A stretch of DNA of 64,000 nucleotides from Monarcha castaneiventris obscurior (taxonomy: Eukaryota; Chordata; Aves; Passeriformes; Monarchidae). The DNA is taken from positions 10,663,001 to 10,727,000 of the forward strand of contig JAMPIT010000230.1 of the NCBI GenBank assembly GCA_026261815.1. The letters run 5' to 3'. Made by a program: the position numbers and the translations under genes. Of the stretch, positions 1 through 12,539 are shown piece after piece (positions within the stretch are counted from its first letter, which is position 1; every line of letters begins with the position of its first letter). The notes under the pieces were generated by a model. The model saw only the letters and a list, made by a program, of their open reading frames with translations, made no database searches and was not told the origin of the DNA.

Positions 1-3000
1 TAAAGAGCTTTTGAAGTCAATGAAAGCTGGACAGATAAAGTTGCGTTATCTTTAGATTTCCATCAGTACATAATCAGAATACCCAAAGTAGTGTTGTTTA
101 TTCTAAATTTTGGGTGTCTCTGCCTTGTTTAAGCAAACTTGTGGCTCAATTTACATGTGATTTCTCTTTGATTCTGCAAGTTAAGAATTTAACCCTGGAA
201 TCATGAGTAGAGAATAACAACTTTTTGTGCTTCTTGTTTCTGCCATTAACACCCTGGAGTTAATGAAGACATATCTTCTCCAGGTCCCATGCAACAAATC
301 TGACAGCAAAACCTAAAAATACCAAAGAAGTCACTCAGAAATCTGATTCTTAGTATTTACAATACCATGATTGTATGCCCTTTTTTCCCCCTCAAAACCT
401 TTCTATCAAATTAATTTTCAGCTACTACCATGATTTTCTCTGCCACAGTGTGCAGTTTCTCTCTTCTTGTTCTGTGTCTTCATTCTCAGTATCCCAGGAA
501 AACAGGATGACCTTGAAACAATTTGTTGTTACTCACAAGTGATTTGGCAAAACACATTTTGAGCATAAGGCATTCTTTCCTTGTAACTGCTTAAAATAAC
601 TACTTGAGCCACCAAGCTTGGGAAAGTATTGATACTGGGAAAAAACCCCATCATGTAACAACTTGTGATTATTTTCTGTTAAAAAATTCAAAAACTTCAG
701 TCTTTGAACAATAGGCTCTTGATGTTGTTTTCTGTTTGGTAGTGGTTTTTATTTTAATTATGCCTTTAAAGATTGACAATTTTATATTACTGAAATTCTG
801 CAAAATTGGTAAAAACAGAATATGTCCATTTAAACCAGGTTTTTTTGCATTAACACTATTGATTCATTACTGGGATGGCCACATGATGATTTTTAAGTCT
901 GTCTTAAATGGATCTAAAATAGAAAATCAAAGTATTTACACAGCCTTTATTCCCAGCTAGTATTTAATGAAGACATATTTGAAAACAACATACTCAAAAT
1001 ATAAATATTATCTTCTGTCAAAGAATGGAATTTAAATGCTTGTAGTATTTCTAATAGTAAACTACATTTTAATTTCACAATGTTTATGGATGTGAGACTA
1101 AAATCTATGGAAGCGAGGAAATACAGGTCGTGATATATTAATATTGGAATGTGCATTTTTCAATTTCTAATAGATATTAGATGTAACTAAATGTTGTCTC
1201 CCAACTGTAGTTATTCACCTCTTTCAGCACTGTTCTTCAAATTGTTAATCGCATCATCACTCAGTTTTTTCTAGCTATGTAGTGACAACATTTTCATTCA
1301 CAATTTGCTGTTTATTTTTGGGATAAATTGCAATATCCCAGTTCCTTTCCTGAAATGCTGAAACAGTTGTATCGAGGCATTAAGAACTCCCAGATAGGAG
1401 AGGACTGACATTTGTAAATTCATAAATCAGTTTCCATGGAGATCTGAAGTGCTGCAGGCAAATCTGACTTCTGAAAATTGAATATTTTGGTGAAAACTGT
1501 TCTCTGAGGAATAGTAGGCCCAGGCATGAATATGATATACTGGGGATGATCATGACAGTGTTGTCAAGAAAGTCATATCTCACAAATGTGCCTGTACTCT
1601 CAGCAGAAAGACAGACCTGAGCAACAGTGACTGGGTTAGTGCAGTCAAAAAACCCCACAGACTTGGCATGGAATAAGACGAAGGGTTTTATGGATGGTTG
1701 GAAGATGGAAAATAAAGCATGTATTGTTCAGTATATTTGCAATTGTTCTGAAAGAAGAGAAGGGAGATTTGAATACTGGAGTGACAAATTCCATTATTCT
1801 GTGGGAAACTGAACATTGATGGTGAATGTTGGTCATGCAGGGTTGCAGAAGCATCCAGGGAGTAGACAATAGCATGGTGGATATAATATCATTTTGGCAA
1901 AAGTGATGTGCTTTTGGAGAGAGACTGCTTTAACTGAATGCACAAACTAGGGAGTTTGTGAGCTAGCCCTTACATTAGGGAGAGTGTTTCTGATTCTGCA
2001 ATAGACCTCTGGACACAGTGGCTCATGTACAAGGTACGTAACCAGGTCTAAGAAGCCTTCCAGCAGTTTGCCCTGTCTCTGCCTCTCCCCCATATTTTCA
2101 TCCCAGTCCTGCTGCTTGGGTCATGAGGGCTCTGGCACTCTTTGGAACCCATCTCATAGCAGATTTATTCACTCAAATGGTAGAAGACTCTTTCTTGCAA
2201 CACTAACTGAGTATTTTTCTGCTATCTCATCAATATTGTAAGTTCACCAAAGGACCTGGCAAGCTGAGGAGGAATGGGAGAGGACTTTGCTGCTGGGAGT
2301 AGTTGAGGTATGAAGGAAGAAGGGGAAAAATGGGAACATGAGTGGGTTGAGACCTTCCTTTTCAGTGCAGCAAGGCTGCTAGTGGCCGTGCAGCTTTCAG
2401 AGTGGTCCCTGTGGTGCAGCAAGGGGTGGAGAAGAGAAGGGGTGGTGGGATCTCTCTGCTGTGTGTGCTGGTGGTGAGCCCTCTGCTTCCTCCAGCCACA
2501 AACCAGGAAACCAAAAAAGATTTTGTAGAAATAGCATAAAGCACAGAGCAAATGGCAACCCTGACTCCAGGTACAGATCAAAGTCCTCCACCACAGTGTC
2601 TAAAGGGACCAGGATCTCAGCCTTGAAAAGACATTGTAAGAAGCAAACTGTAGATAACTGTATTATCAAAGGTGATATTTAGGAGTGGTTCTTTGTTTTT
2701 TTCTGTGCACGATCAAGTGAAATTCTCATAAGAGTAGCTGTCTGCAAAAGGTTTCCAAACTTTCCTCAGCCTTAATTTTCATGCTTAATCAGAATATCTG
2801 TGATGTTTATCAAATGCTATAGATGCCTCACAAAGTTTTGGAGGATATGTATTTTCTTGAGGTGTCATGGTTTGCAAGCACATAATACTGAATTCTCTGC
2901 TTATTTTAACTGTTAAAAAAGGTGATGCTTGTAAATCAGGGAAACTGGTAATTTAAGTAGGATTTCAGTTTGTAAGAAAAAGTTTCTTTAATCTAAACTT

Positions 3001-3403
3001 TGGTGAAAACCACAGAGTGGGTTGAAATGATGATGGTGTCTTAATATTAGTAAAACTGAAGGTCAATATGTGGCTAAGGATAATGACTTCTAGAGCATTA
3101 TAGGCACATCACAATTAAGAGAGACTGTACTAAAAATATTTAATAATGGATCTTTTCTATATCTTGTAATAATTACAGATTCACTGGTTAGATATAGTTG
3201 TAGATAATAGAAAGCTGTGCTTTATAATTCTTCACAGTGTAAATCTCCACAAAAATGTGCAGTGAATCTAGAATTAGGCCATTATGGCTAATAAATACTA
3301 AACATTCTGATAGCTTTTGGTTAATTTTAGGAATATCACTATGTCCTAAAGGTATATTATTCATCCTACAACTAAGGAAGAGTTTGCAGGAAACATTGGT
3401 TAT
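1..3403. other. AT-rich non-coding DNA, no gene seen
   Basis: All open frames here are short and lack splice-site or family support. The small GC-richer patch near 2250-2620 carries overlapping frames on both strands, typical of chance openness in GC-rich DNA. I recognise no CR1, LTR or RNA gene. If the exon at 4679 is real, this is upstream intron or intergenic sequence of that gene. Confidence 0.5.
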
Positions 3404-3509
3404 GGGAATTCATTAACACTACCCTCTTACTCCTTGATATCAGCTGGTCTTAAAAGAAATGCTGTTCCAACTTCACAGATATTTCCTAACAGATGTGGTG
3501 AGACTCATA
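3404..3509 (+). repeat. Diverged ~105-bp repeat, copy A
   Basis: This stretch aligns by eye with 3908-4009 at roughly 70% identity over about 100 bases. It opens with GAATTCATTA followed by an ACTACCCTCTTA-like block (ATTACCCTCTTA in copy B), and shares a GCTGT...ATTTCC core. The flanks of the two copies do not obviously match. It could be two insertions of one old mobile element or an old local duplication. I do not recognise the family. Confidence 0.55.
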
Positions 3510-3907
3510 CACTTGAGGACTGACCCATATTAGGGCTTAATTATAGTAATGGATAATCCTGCAGCTATAAATTATTCACAGTTGTTTTGTATGTGAAGTA
3601 GCGTCATGAATAAAATAAGGAAATGTTTCTGGAAAAGACCCTGGACAATGCCTAAGTTTGTCAAAAGGTAGTTTTCTTCCTTGTCTTTCAGCATGGATTA
3701 AATCTCAGTGTTAGGTATGTAGAGCTTGGCCCTTTGGATATGTTTTGCTTGATGGAAATCAATAGCAGCAACTCTTGGGGCTCAACACCCTTGTAGAGTT
3801 CCTTGACTAATACCTTATGCAAGAGAAACATTCCTACCTAAACACAGTCCTGGTACAAATGTTGCCATCTCAGCTGTCTGATAAGATTCCCACACTGTCA
3901 CTAGGAT

Positions 3908-4009
3908 GAGAATTCATTAGCATTACCCTCTTATCCATTGGTACCAACAGGTCCTGAGAGACTGCTGTAACTCCATAGTTATTTCCCAGGAAGGACGGTA
4001 AGGTTCACA
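3908..4009 (+). repeat. Diverged ~105-bp repeat, copy B
   Basis: This is the partner of 3404-3509, in the same orientation and offset by about 504 bases. Matching blocks run in the same order: GAATTCATTA, then TACCCTCTTA, a TTGGTACCAACAGGTC segment against TTGATATCAGCTGGTC, then GCTGT and TTATTTCC. Substitutions and one or two single-base gaps separate the copies, so the event is old. The family is unknown. Confidence 0.55.
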
Positions 4010-4325
4010 GTTAAGTGCTTTATTTCCTAGGTGACTTAGAAGTTGAAGTATCTCCTAGGTTTGTAGTGTGAATAGTCTTACTGACAAAGAAAGAGAAGGG
4101 AATATTTAAATTAGATTGAAACAGGGCCCCAAATGCATTTAATGGGGTGGTTACCTCATGCTAAAGCTTTCTTCAGGAAGTGCCTTGGATCTAAAGAGAA
4201 GAAAATAATGCTGTCTATTTTTGGGCAGCTTTCACCAGTCTGACTTTTCAGTTGACTTCCTAGGAGCAGCCCAGAAAGGAAGGAGTTAAGAAGATGCTTT
4301 GAACCCGAAGTCTTCTGCTTCATCC

Positions 4326-4364
4326 CCACACCCTGTTGGTGTACTTCCACACCCTGTTGGTGTG
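4326..4364. repeat. Tandem 21-bp repeat, each unit a small hairpin
   Basis: About 1.9 units of a 21-bp period. Each unit contains CACACC-CTGTT-GGTGTG or a near match, so each can fold into a 5-6 bp stem with a 5-base loop. It lies about 315 bases upstream of the candidate exon at 4679. The function is unknown, and replication slippage is the simplest explanation. Confidence 0.7.
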
Positions 4365-4678
4365 CAGGGAACTACCTCCCGTTCACCTTTAGCGTGCTCA
4401 GCAGGGTTGTCACTACGTTTCCAGATTAGCATCACTGCTGAAGCCTGTTTGAGTTTATACAGCAAGAAGGAGTTCTGCCTGCTCTTCAGTGACATACAGC
4501 ATTGCAGGACTGTCGGCTTTTTTCATTTTTCCAACCTGTTGGAAGAACTGAAATTGTTCTTCTGCCATTCCTTGCAGGCTCCTAGATTTCCTGTAGGATT
4601 GAAAACTGTTCCATACAAGCTTGGTGGGAGCTTGATGATAGTGAGTTTTTATTTCATTGGGATGCTGTTTCCTTGAAG

Positions 4679-4854
4679 GTAACCATACTTTGGATGAAAT
4701 GGCAGACACACCTAAGAGGAAAATTACAAAGAAGTCGTCGTCTTTTTCATATGATCGCCGTAGAGATTCAGTGAAAGTTAGGAGACAGTCCAAGTCTCTT
4801 AGCTTTAAGTCTGCTACATTGGGTGCTCAGAAGAGGCAGGCACAGAAAAAGCAG
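4679..4854 (+). CDS. Candidate internal exon, basic Ser/Lys/Arg-rich protein segment
   Basis: This 176-base stretch is fully open and bounded by splice-like sites. An acceptor (GCTGTTTCCTTGAAG) ends at 4678, and a donor with CAG before GTTTGT starts at 4855. It begins with the last two bases of a split codon and ends on a complete codon. The peptide is strongly basic, with TPKRKITKKSSS near its start, RRRDSVKVRRQSKS in the middle and repeated Gln/Lys at the end, as in a disordered, possibly nuclear, phosphorylated region. An in-frame ATG at 4699 has a good Kozak context (G at -3, G at +4), so a start there is also possible. There is no transmembrane segment, and I do not recognise the protein. 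Composition and splice sites make it more exon-like than its neighbours. Without transcript evidence it could still be chance. Confidence 0.5.
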
Positions 4855-7800
4855 GTTTGTATTTGGATATTCCTCAAAAAAGTATTCTTACCTTCTAAAT
4901 TTCTATGGAGCTTGTAAGTCTTGCTGTGTTAGTGTGAAGCAGAAAGCAATCTCTGCTGATTTGCAATCTGTGTGTGTAGGTATGTGTATACATACAAGCT
5001 TGTGTGCAGGTAAAGCTGGATTTTTTTTCTGTAATGTTTCTTAGGAGCTAGATAGATTTGTGGTGTTAATTTTATGCTGAGAAAAGTCTGCATCTTTTCT
5101 CCTTTTAAGATGTGATTTATGATTTCTATTCTGTCTCAAGGAATTGCTCCTGTAGTGCAATGTGTGTCCTGTGAGTTTTTGGTAGTGTTGTCTGTTGTGC
5201 TGAAAAACATGATGGGTGCTGAAACTTTTGAAATTAGTATTCAGATTACAGCTGTTCCACTGCTCTTCGTTGTTATTATTTTTTTTTTTAAATGTTGAAA
5301 TGTACCAGACTGAGAGCTTTAGGGAGTGAAATATTTTACTTATTCCAGAACAGGTAATGCAAGTCAACAGAGGCACCTGTTCTGGTGGGACCAGTTCTTG
5401 GGTTAGAGGGAAGTTTAATGCCTTGGCAGTGCTGCTCTGCCATAGTAAAAAACTTTCATACGCAGGTCTGTCTTTATATTTTGTTGCTGGGATCCAATTA
5501 AATGAAAGTTCTCCAAAGAGAAGTTGCAGTGTACTCTGTAGTAAATGGAATAAAAAGTGAGTCAGTTAATGAAATATCTTTGTATACTGATCCCAAATTT
5601 AATCTAATGCAGAAGTACAGGATCACTGACTGTGACACGTCTCTCGCTCTGCACTTGTGTGCACCGGATACCTTCTTGAAGGGTTTAAAGGAACTTTACA
5701 GGGAATTTTTAATTGACTGTGTACAACATAAAGCATTTTGATACTTTGCAAATAGTGTTTCTGCAAATGCTTTGAAATAGACTAGATTTTCCATAGTACT
5801 AATGTGAATTTCTCACAAACAAGGAGTTTTCAGACCCTGACCATCGCAACTGCATCTAAATTTTGAGGGCATATATCCATCCAGATTTAAGAGAATGTAA
5901 GTTATTGTGTCCAGTGCAAACTTCGGTATGAGACTGAAAACACAATGTATTTTATGTGTATGGGATCCTGTTTGGTTTTATTACTATTTCTCTTGTTCTT
6001 GGAATATTAAAATTTCTATTTACATAGCAAGACATTCACTAGTAAAATATTAGAATATTCCAGCTTATTGTGATTCTTCAGTGTTAATTATAGACATAGC
6101 TGAAGCAGAGTTGCTTGAATTGAAGTTCCAGGAGTTTAAATGAGGACATAGTTGAAGAAATCAGGAAAAACTTCAAAAGGTCTGCAAGCTCTGACAATCC
6201 CACTGCACGCCCACCCATTATTTGATGTATTTTTTAGAAGTAAAAATAATAAATCTTAATTTTATGAAGATGTAAAATATCAAATGACAACTCTGAACAT
6301 TCATGTTCATTGGATCTTTTGGGGAACTGAGCTAGCCAAAATTATTTCAGAATTTCATTTGTCGGTGCAAATTAGTGAGTACCTCAGTATTTTGATTTTA
6401 CCAGACCTTAAGGTTCTTGAGTCCTCTCATCTTTTGGATGTCTGCCATGGTTACTGTGTGACCTCTAGTGGCTAATGAAAAATATGCTCAATTACTGGAT
6501 TCATGCTGTTGCTTGCACAAGTCCAGAATGTGTATTCCTGTTGGCTTAATTATTTAATCTTTTAAATTCTATTTTTATTGTAAAGAAAAAAGCATCATCT
6601 GCTTTAGCTAAGTCTTTTATGCTGTCACTTCCAGAAAAAGTGTTTTGCTAAAAATTCTTATTCATGAGGATGTGTATCTGAACTGCAGTACTCATGGATG
6701 CAGAATTATGTGAGTAATTTTAAGAAACTTTTACTACTTTGGCTTGTTTACAGTATGTTAGTGGGTGATACATCTGAAATTAAGCACTCTAGACAAAGGT
6801 CCATTTTGATCAACTTTTGTGTATTGGAAAGATCTGAATAAGGGTTTTTCTGACTCAAGAATGTATTTTTTTCCCTTCTAAATGCTCCAGTTAACTGTAA
6901 GAAAAGTTAATTTTTCCTACAAGCTTGGTCTTGTTTCAATCTTCAGATCATTATAATTAAGTGAGACAAAACCATTCGTACCTCCTCCCTGCCCTCCCTC
7001 TCTTCCCACAAGGGCAGCTACTTCGTGTATTGGAAATGCTGTTGAACACAAAACACAACTGCATTTGTTACTGTTGAACTTTAAAAATTATGGGTTTGAA
7101 GTTACCAGAATCTGATCAGTTTTCAAGCAGCCAGACCTAACTCTGCCCAGCACAGTGTAGCTGGTGGTTATGGAGACTTGTTCCAGGCCTGAGTTACTGA
7201 GTGAGCAGTAGTTCAGTTACAGCACAAGGAGAAATGTTGCTTAAAATGCTTTTCTTTCCTGATTAAGTTTCTTTCTCTTTTTTTTTTTTAAACAATTTTC
7301 TAATAGATGTTTGACATCTGAGAATATTTAAAACTGTGCTTTGGTCTTTGCTGGCTTAGGAGACAATAGTAGACTTTGCTGCTCACAATATATGTGGTTT
7401 TACTTGGGTGGTTTCCTGGGGGAACAAGACTCTGCTTCTGCCTATACAGGCAGGCAAGCCAAAATTATTTTTTAAATGTTTTGGTAGATTGATATCAATC
7501 AGAGTCGCTCAACATCATGTTTGCAAAATCAGTTTCTGCTTCCTTGGCCTTAGTATTGCTGACCTCTCCCTTCTGCAGTTTAATTTTTTTTTTTTTTTGG
7601 TGGCAAAATTTTCATTTTGACCTCCCCCCCAATGAAAATTATTAAATCATTGGTAAAATATCAATAGGAATCTGAGAACATTTTTTAAAAACATTTTTTA
7701 CATTTTCTGAATTACAGTGATGTAAGAAAATGTTAAGGCAAGCTGCTGAACTTCTCTTGCTGTTCTGTGGGGTTTTTTGCTAGCTTAGCTAACTTACTAG

Positions 7801-10559
7801 AAATGGAAAGTCATGAAGTGTTCAAACCCAGCAATACCAAATATCCTATCTGATGTTGCAATGAACTTCTTTCAAGATAATCTTCCCATCAAATTATTTA
7901 TAAGTACAGCTCACTCTTTTATTCTGTTGTTTTCCTTAGGCTTATCTGTTCTGAGGTAGAAAATCTGATGGTAATTATATTCACTGGCTGCTGATATTGT
8001 CACATTGGTTGATCTGGATAGAAATCCACATTCCAGAAATATGTAGGCTGGTCTTCTCAGGTGTACAAGTATTATGCAACATAATGTATAAAATATTTGA
8101 TAATTTTAGGAGAAATGGTTGCCTCTTTTTATGTTTTGAGTGAAGAACAAAGTCAGTTGCATGAAGTAAAGACTGTAAATAAATAAAAATTTTAGAGCAA
8201 GATCCTTATGTGGAGGGAAACATAAAAAACAGATCCAGTTTTATTTTTAGCTGTTTTGTGAGAGCCTCTCAAGTCCTATTTCTCTTTGTCATTGCCAGCT
8301 GACTGATTACTGGGACATGGGCTGAAGCCTCAGTGGATTAATTAAGATCTGAAACTGTTTTCCTGATAACGACTTATGTGTTGTATACAACATTTTGGAA
8401 CTTGGCAAAGTTGCAAGCTCATACAAGGCTTGCACAGACTGCAGATTTGTAGTTTACTCACTAATATTCCTATTTTTCTTCCATGGAGTGCTACAGAATT
8501 GAGGCGACAAACTTTTTTCCCTTTTCTTTTAAACTCTATAATTCCGGAACTGTGTGGGGTTCACTGCCCGCTATCCCAGATGCGGAACAATACACACAAA
8601 GAGGGTGTTGTTAGAAAATCTTCCAATCCCTGTGTTTAAATATGACTCAGTTAATAGGAGTGTTCCAGATCCCTTGTTATGAACATCTGAAAGCAGGCGA
8701 AGGCCTATGAGTTACACTTTCTGCTGCCTTGTTAGAAAGAAACACTGAGTGGAAAAATGGCACTGGGAAGGTTGGGGATGTGAGGGAAGGGGTTGCCCAG
8801 AAAGGGTAATGGTTTTCCACATCAAATTTTGTGATAAAAAACATACATAGTAGATTTGCCAGGTGTGGGACAGGTCTGGTGAGCAAAACCCGTAGCGTCA
8901 GCTACAACCAAAGCAAGTGATTTGTAATTGCTTAAGATAACTAAGCAGTAAAGAAAAATTAATCTCAATTAATTTTCAGGTATTATCTTTGAAAACCACG
9001 ATTTGTGATTACTTTTCATCCCGTGATTTTCTTCCTACCTTTTGCAAGAGTTTGTTTTGATGTCTGGGGAATCTCAAATGCCCTCTCCGGGGGGAAGGAA
9101 ATCAGCTTTAAGTGTGAGCCTGAGGATTTGTTGTGAAAAATCTAATCCCATTTCTTCTAAAATGAAACCAGACAAGCATGTAAAGAGGAAAAGCATGTGA
9201 TGTGTGTAACAGAGCACTGGGAGATAAGAGTGTGTAGGTTACTCTGGCAGCTGGGTTGTTAGTAGAAAGTTGGCCTAGCAAAGCTCATTCCCTGTGGAGC
9301 CTGGGAAGATGTTAACCATAGTGGTTAGCTATTATTATTAAAACTGTGGTCCCAGCAGGGTGAGGTGGGTTGTAGCTGGTGAAGTAGGCTCACCTTCAGT
9401 TAAACACAATAAAATTGATGCAGAGTGGAATGATACTGAGAGGTTTGGCCATTGTGATCCTTGAATGCATGTTTTTCTTTTCTTACTGAGGTTTGTTCAT
9501 GGACATTGTGGTAGATGTGTGTGTTGGGGTGCTCCCTACAGCAGTGTAAATCATTGTGCTTTGGCAGCATTTGCTGTGGTGGTGTTGGTTAGTACCCTCC
9601 TCGCTGCTGATTTTTCCAGTGCACTAAGACAGAAGCTGCCCACTCCCAGATTTGTGGATTCCTTCTCTTGGTGCCTTGTCCTCGAAGTTGTTATGGTATT
9701 ACATACAGTCATACCATCTCGAGAAATATTTTTTTGTGGTGTTAAAATAACAGCATGTTGCCAGGAGGTTTTCAAATTTAATTGGTGATTTCTTTAATAC
9801 AAGCAAAATATTAGGCTTTATTTTGACAATTTAGAGGCTCATCTGATGTAAATTGAGCTATTATTTTTAATTGTTTGAGTAACTGTTGTTACAGCTCATG
9901 TAAGAGCTAACATTTTTTGTTCCTAAAAGTGTGGCTTTGTGACAGATTTTAGCTGATCTAAGACTGTGGTGGCGCTGCAGAGGAGTGTGACCTCCCACCT
10001 TCCCTGGCCATGGCTGTGCTTCCAACCTCTCCCTGGCTTCAGCACTAGGAACTGTTGGTTGTGACAGATGGGGTCAGTGTGCTGATAACCCTGCCAGAAC
10101 AAAAGGATCAGTCACAGGGTAATACAAAGGCCTCTGCTGCAAGGAGCAGTCTGGATGCTGGGAGCAGCCTTGCAGTCAGCAGAGCTGTGGATATTACAGG
10201 GGAGGATGAGTCTCTCTTAGCAAAGCTGGATGAAAAAGGCATTCAGGGGTCCAGCTCTGCTAGCCAAGGGAGCAAAACGGCCAACTGGGCATTCCATTTG
10301 GCAGTGCATGGCATTACCCAGTGCTGAGAGAGAGGGAGGTGCAAGGGAAGGCGTGTCCTTGTTGCTTGTGCCTGCAAAGGGCTGGTGGTGACCCACAGAA
10401 GACTGAGTTAAGTTTGGCCAAATGCAGCGTGCTGAGCTGATAGGTTCTGTGTGTGTTCACCAAGCTTCTCACAGCTGGAAATACCCACCCTGCCTCGACT
10501 GAATGCTTTTGATCTGCTTTTGAAATGCAGGCACCAAGGAGAGTGAGAAACAAAACGCT
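4855..10559. other. Non-coding DNA, no gene or recognised transposon
   Basis: AT-rich sequence with scattered T homopolymers (for example a 15-T run at 7584-7598). Open frames are short and compositionally ordinary. The patch 9960-10330 is GC-richer and has a 90-codon open frame (10055-10327) but no family signature. I see no CR1 or LTR remnants before 10560. Confidence 0.45.
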
Positions 10560-11148
10560 AGAGCTACAGAATGGTTGAGGCTGCAAAGGACCTCTGGAGG
10601 CATCAACTCTAGTTCCTTGCTGAAAACATGTCCTGTGTGGTCTGGACCTGAGCATCTCCAAGGCTGCAGATTGCACAGCCTCTCTGTGCACCTGTTTCAG
10701 TGTTTGCTGACAAGGTGAAAAAGTGTTTCCAAAGCCTAATCTGACTTCCTGGTGTTGCAATTACTGTGACTGTTTCATCTCCTCCCACTTGTGGGTCACC
10801 TCCCAGAAAATCCCAGCTCTGTTTTCTTTCTGCCCTCCAATTAAGTCACAGATGACAACAACAAGCTTCTCTTTTAGCCTCCTCTTGAAACTGAACAAGC
10901 TCAGCTTTCTTGGCACCTCCTTGCAGAGATCCTGTGGTTCAGCCTCCACCATGCTGGTGACCATCAGAGGATGTTCCAGCTACATTCGTGCTGTCACAGC
11001 CTGGTCTGCAGGAGCTGCCTTCACCATGAGGGCACACTCCTGCCTCGCCTTCCAAGTGCTGCCCAGGAGTGATCTGCCCACCCTTCTTTACAAACCCACT
11101 CAGCATCCAGCTGGCACCCAGCCAGTACTGCTGCACATTGATTATTAA
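10560..11148 (-). mobile_element. CR1 LINE, 5'-truncated 3' segment, old
   Basis: The left edge (CAGAATGGTTGAGGCTGC) is the reverse complement of a CR1 3' end. It is followed by blocks corresponding to the ORF2 C-terminus, such as GACCTCTGGAGG and CCTCTTGAAACTGAACAAGCTCAGC. The right edge (AGCCAGTACTGCTGCA near 11120) corresponds to AGCCTGTAGTGCTGCA at 13229 in the longer CR1 copy, which fixes where in CR1 this piece ends. The element therefore reads on the minus strand and keeps only about 0.6 kb of 3' sequence. Many substitutions and gaps mark it as old. Open frames inside it are not genes. Confidence 0.8.
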
Positions 11149-12539
11149 CTTAAAATTCTTGGTGGTATTCCCTGATTAGCAAGGAAGCAGCATCCATGCA
11201 TTTTTCTTGCTGCTTACTGGGCAGCATTCTATCCTTAAAATGAGGATGATGCATTTCAAAAGACACTGTTGTCAGCTGCAATAATACCTTTCTAGGTTTA
11301 GCCATTCTGTTCCAATTAAGGCAGGAAAAGCCTGCCAAAAACAAACGAGATGGGATAAAAAAAAGAAGAATGATTTCTGGACATACCTACCATAACATTC
11401 CATTTCAAAATGCTCATATTCTCAGCACTTTAGCAGAAACAGAAAATTAGTGTTTTAGTACCTTTCAGTACTTAAAAGCATGTTTTAAGTGTTACGCCAC
11501 TGGAATAATGGAATGATGATCCTTGCACGTTGTAAAACTTGTGGGAATTTTTTATGCTATATAAGCAATATTTTGACATGTATTTTGAACAGTCACTGAA
11601 GGTCTGAGTGAATGGTCTTTGTTTTCATTTTAATACTATTAGAAAAAGTTGCATTTTAATGTTAAGGAATTTACTAGTGGAAAAGGATTTTATCTCATTT
11701 CCAACTAACATGTCACTTTTGTAATGGCAACAAAGTTTTGCCCCCTGTTGTCCTGTACAAGAGTGAGTGATCATTTTGCTTTGCAGCAGGTTGATTTTAA
11801 TATTTCTTGACAAAAAGGAAGGAAAATTAATTTTAATTCTCTAAAAATATGTCCCCTGGCTCAAAGTATACTTCTCGGATAGAAAGCAAGCAGTGTTTTG
11901 CTTTCTCAGCAATTTCTGTCACTTGAAGTGTGAATTGATCATGGAGGTAATAGCACATGGGGAAAATCCAGTGGGAACTGTCTGATTTCATATGTGTTTC
12001 AGTTCAAACACTTACATTCTTTTGATTTGTAGACTGTAATTTTCACTGACAGTATTAGTGGCTTTCAGAAGAACAGCCCCTGACAGATGACATCCATCTA
12101 ACCAGCTGCTGCTTAATCTGACTTCAGGCTGAATATTTTGTTATCTGACTAATTTGAAATACAGTAAACATTAATGACTGTTCATCTGTTATTTAAAATA
12201 AATAGAAAGTAGTGAAAGAGTGATGCTCACATTTCATGCTTCTGCTGTAACTGGCTTCTTGTCATCGGTGACTGACAGCTTTTCTTCTAGGGTATTTTCT
12301 TTGTGAAAAATCGATGTTGTTTTAATTTTCTTTTTTTCTCCCACAGGCTTTATTACTCTCATTCTCAGTATGGTCAGAAATAGTGAGATGTCTCATGTGG
12401 TCTAAGTTTAAAACTGAGAAATCAAGATTTTAGTTTCCTTGTCAATCTTAGGAAAATTACCTTTCAGATGAATTAGATGTAGACAAGAAATGAAAAATAA
12501 AGTTAAGAAAATAGCAAAAATAGTGTATTACAGATTTAG
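11149..12539. other. Non-coding spacer between two CR1 insertions
   Basis: AT-rich, with no long open frame. A strong-looking splice acceptor (TTTTTTTCTCCCACAG, ending near 12346) is present, but the following ~85 open bases have no good donor, so I do not call an exon. No repeat family is recognised. Confidence 0.45.

Noticed and set aside
2222..2682. Overlapping frames of 60-119 codons on both strands
   Set aside because: Mutually overlapping, with no family motif and no good splice pair; a GC-richer chance patch.
4299..4676. 125-codon plus-strand frame before the first exon
   Set aside because: It crosses the hairpin tandem repeat and the likely intron-exon boundary, and its composition is ordinary; chance.
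10314..11148. Frames of 65-148 codons around 10.3-11.1 kb
   Set aside because: They mostly lie within the decayed CR1 copy and do not follow its reading frame.
12346..12448. Possible exon after a strong acceptor
   Set aside because: No usable donor before the stop; a polypyrimidine run alone is weak evidence.
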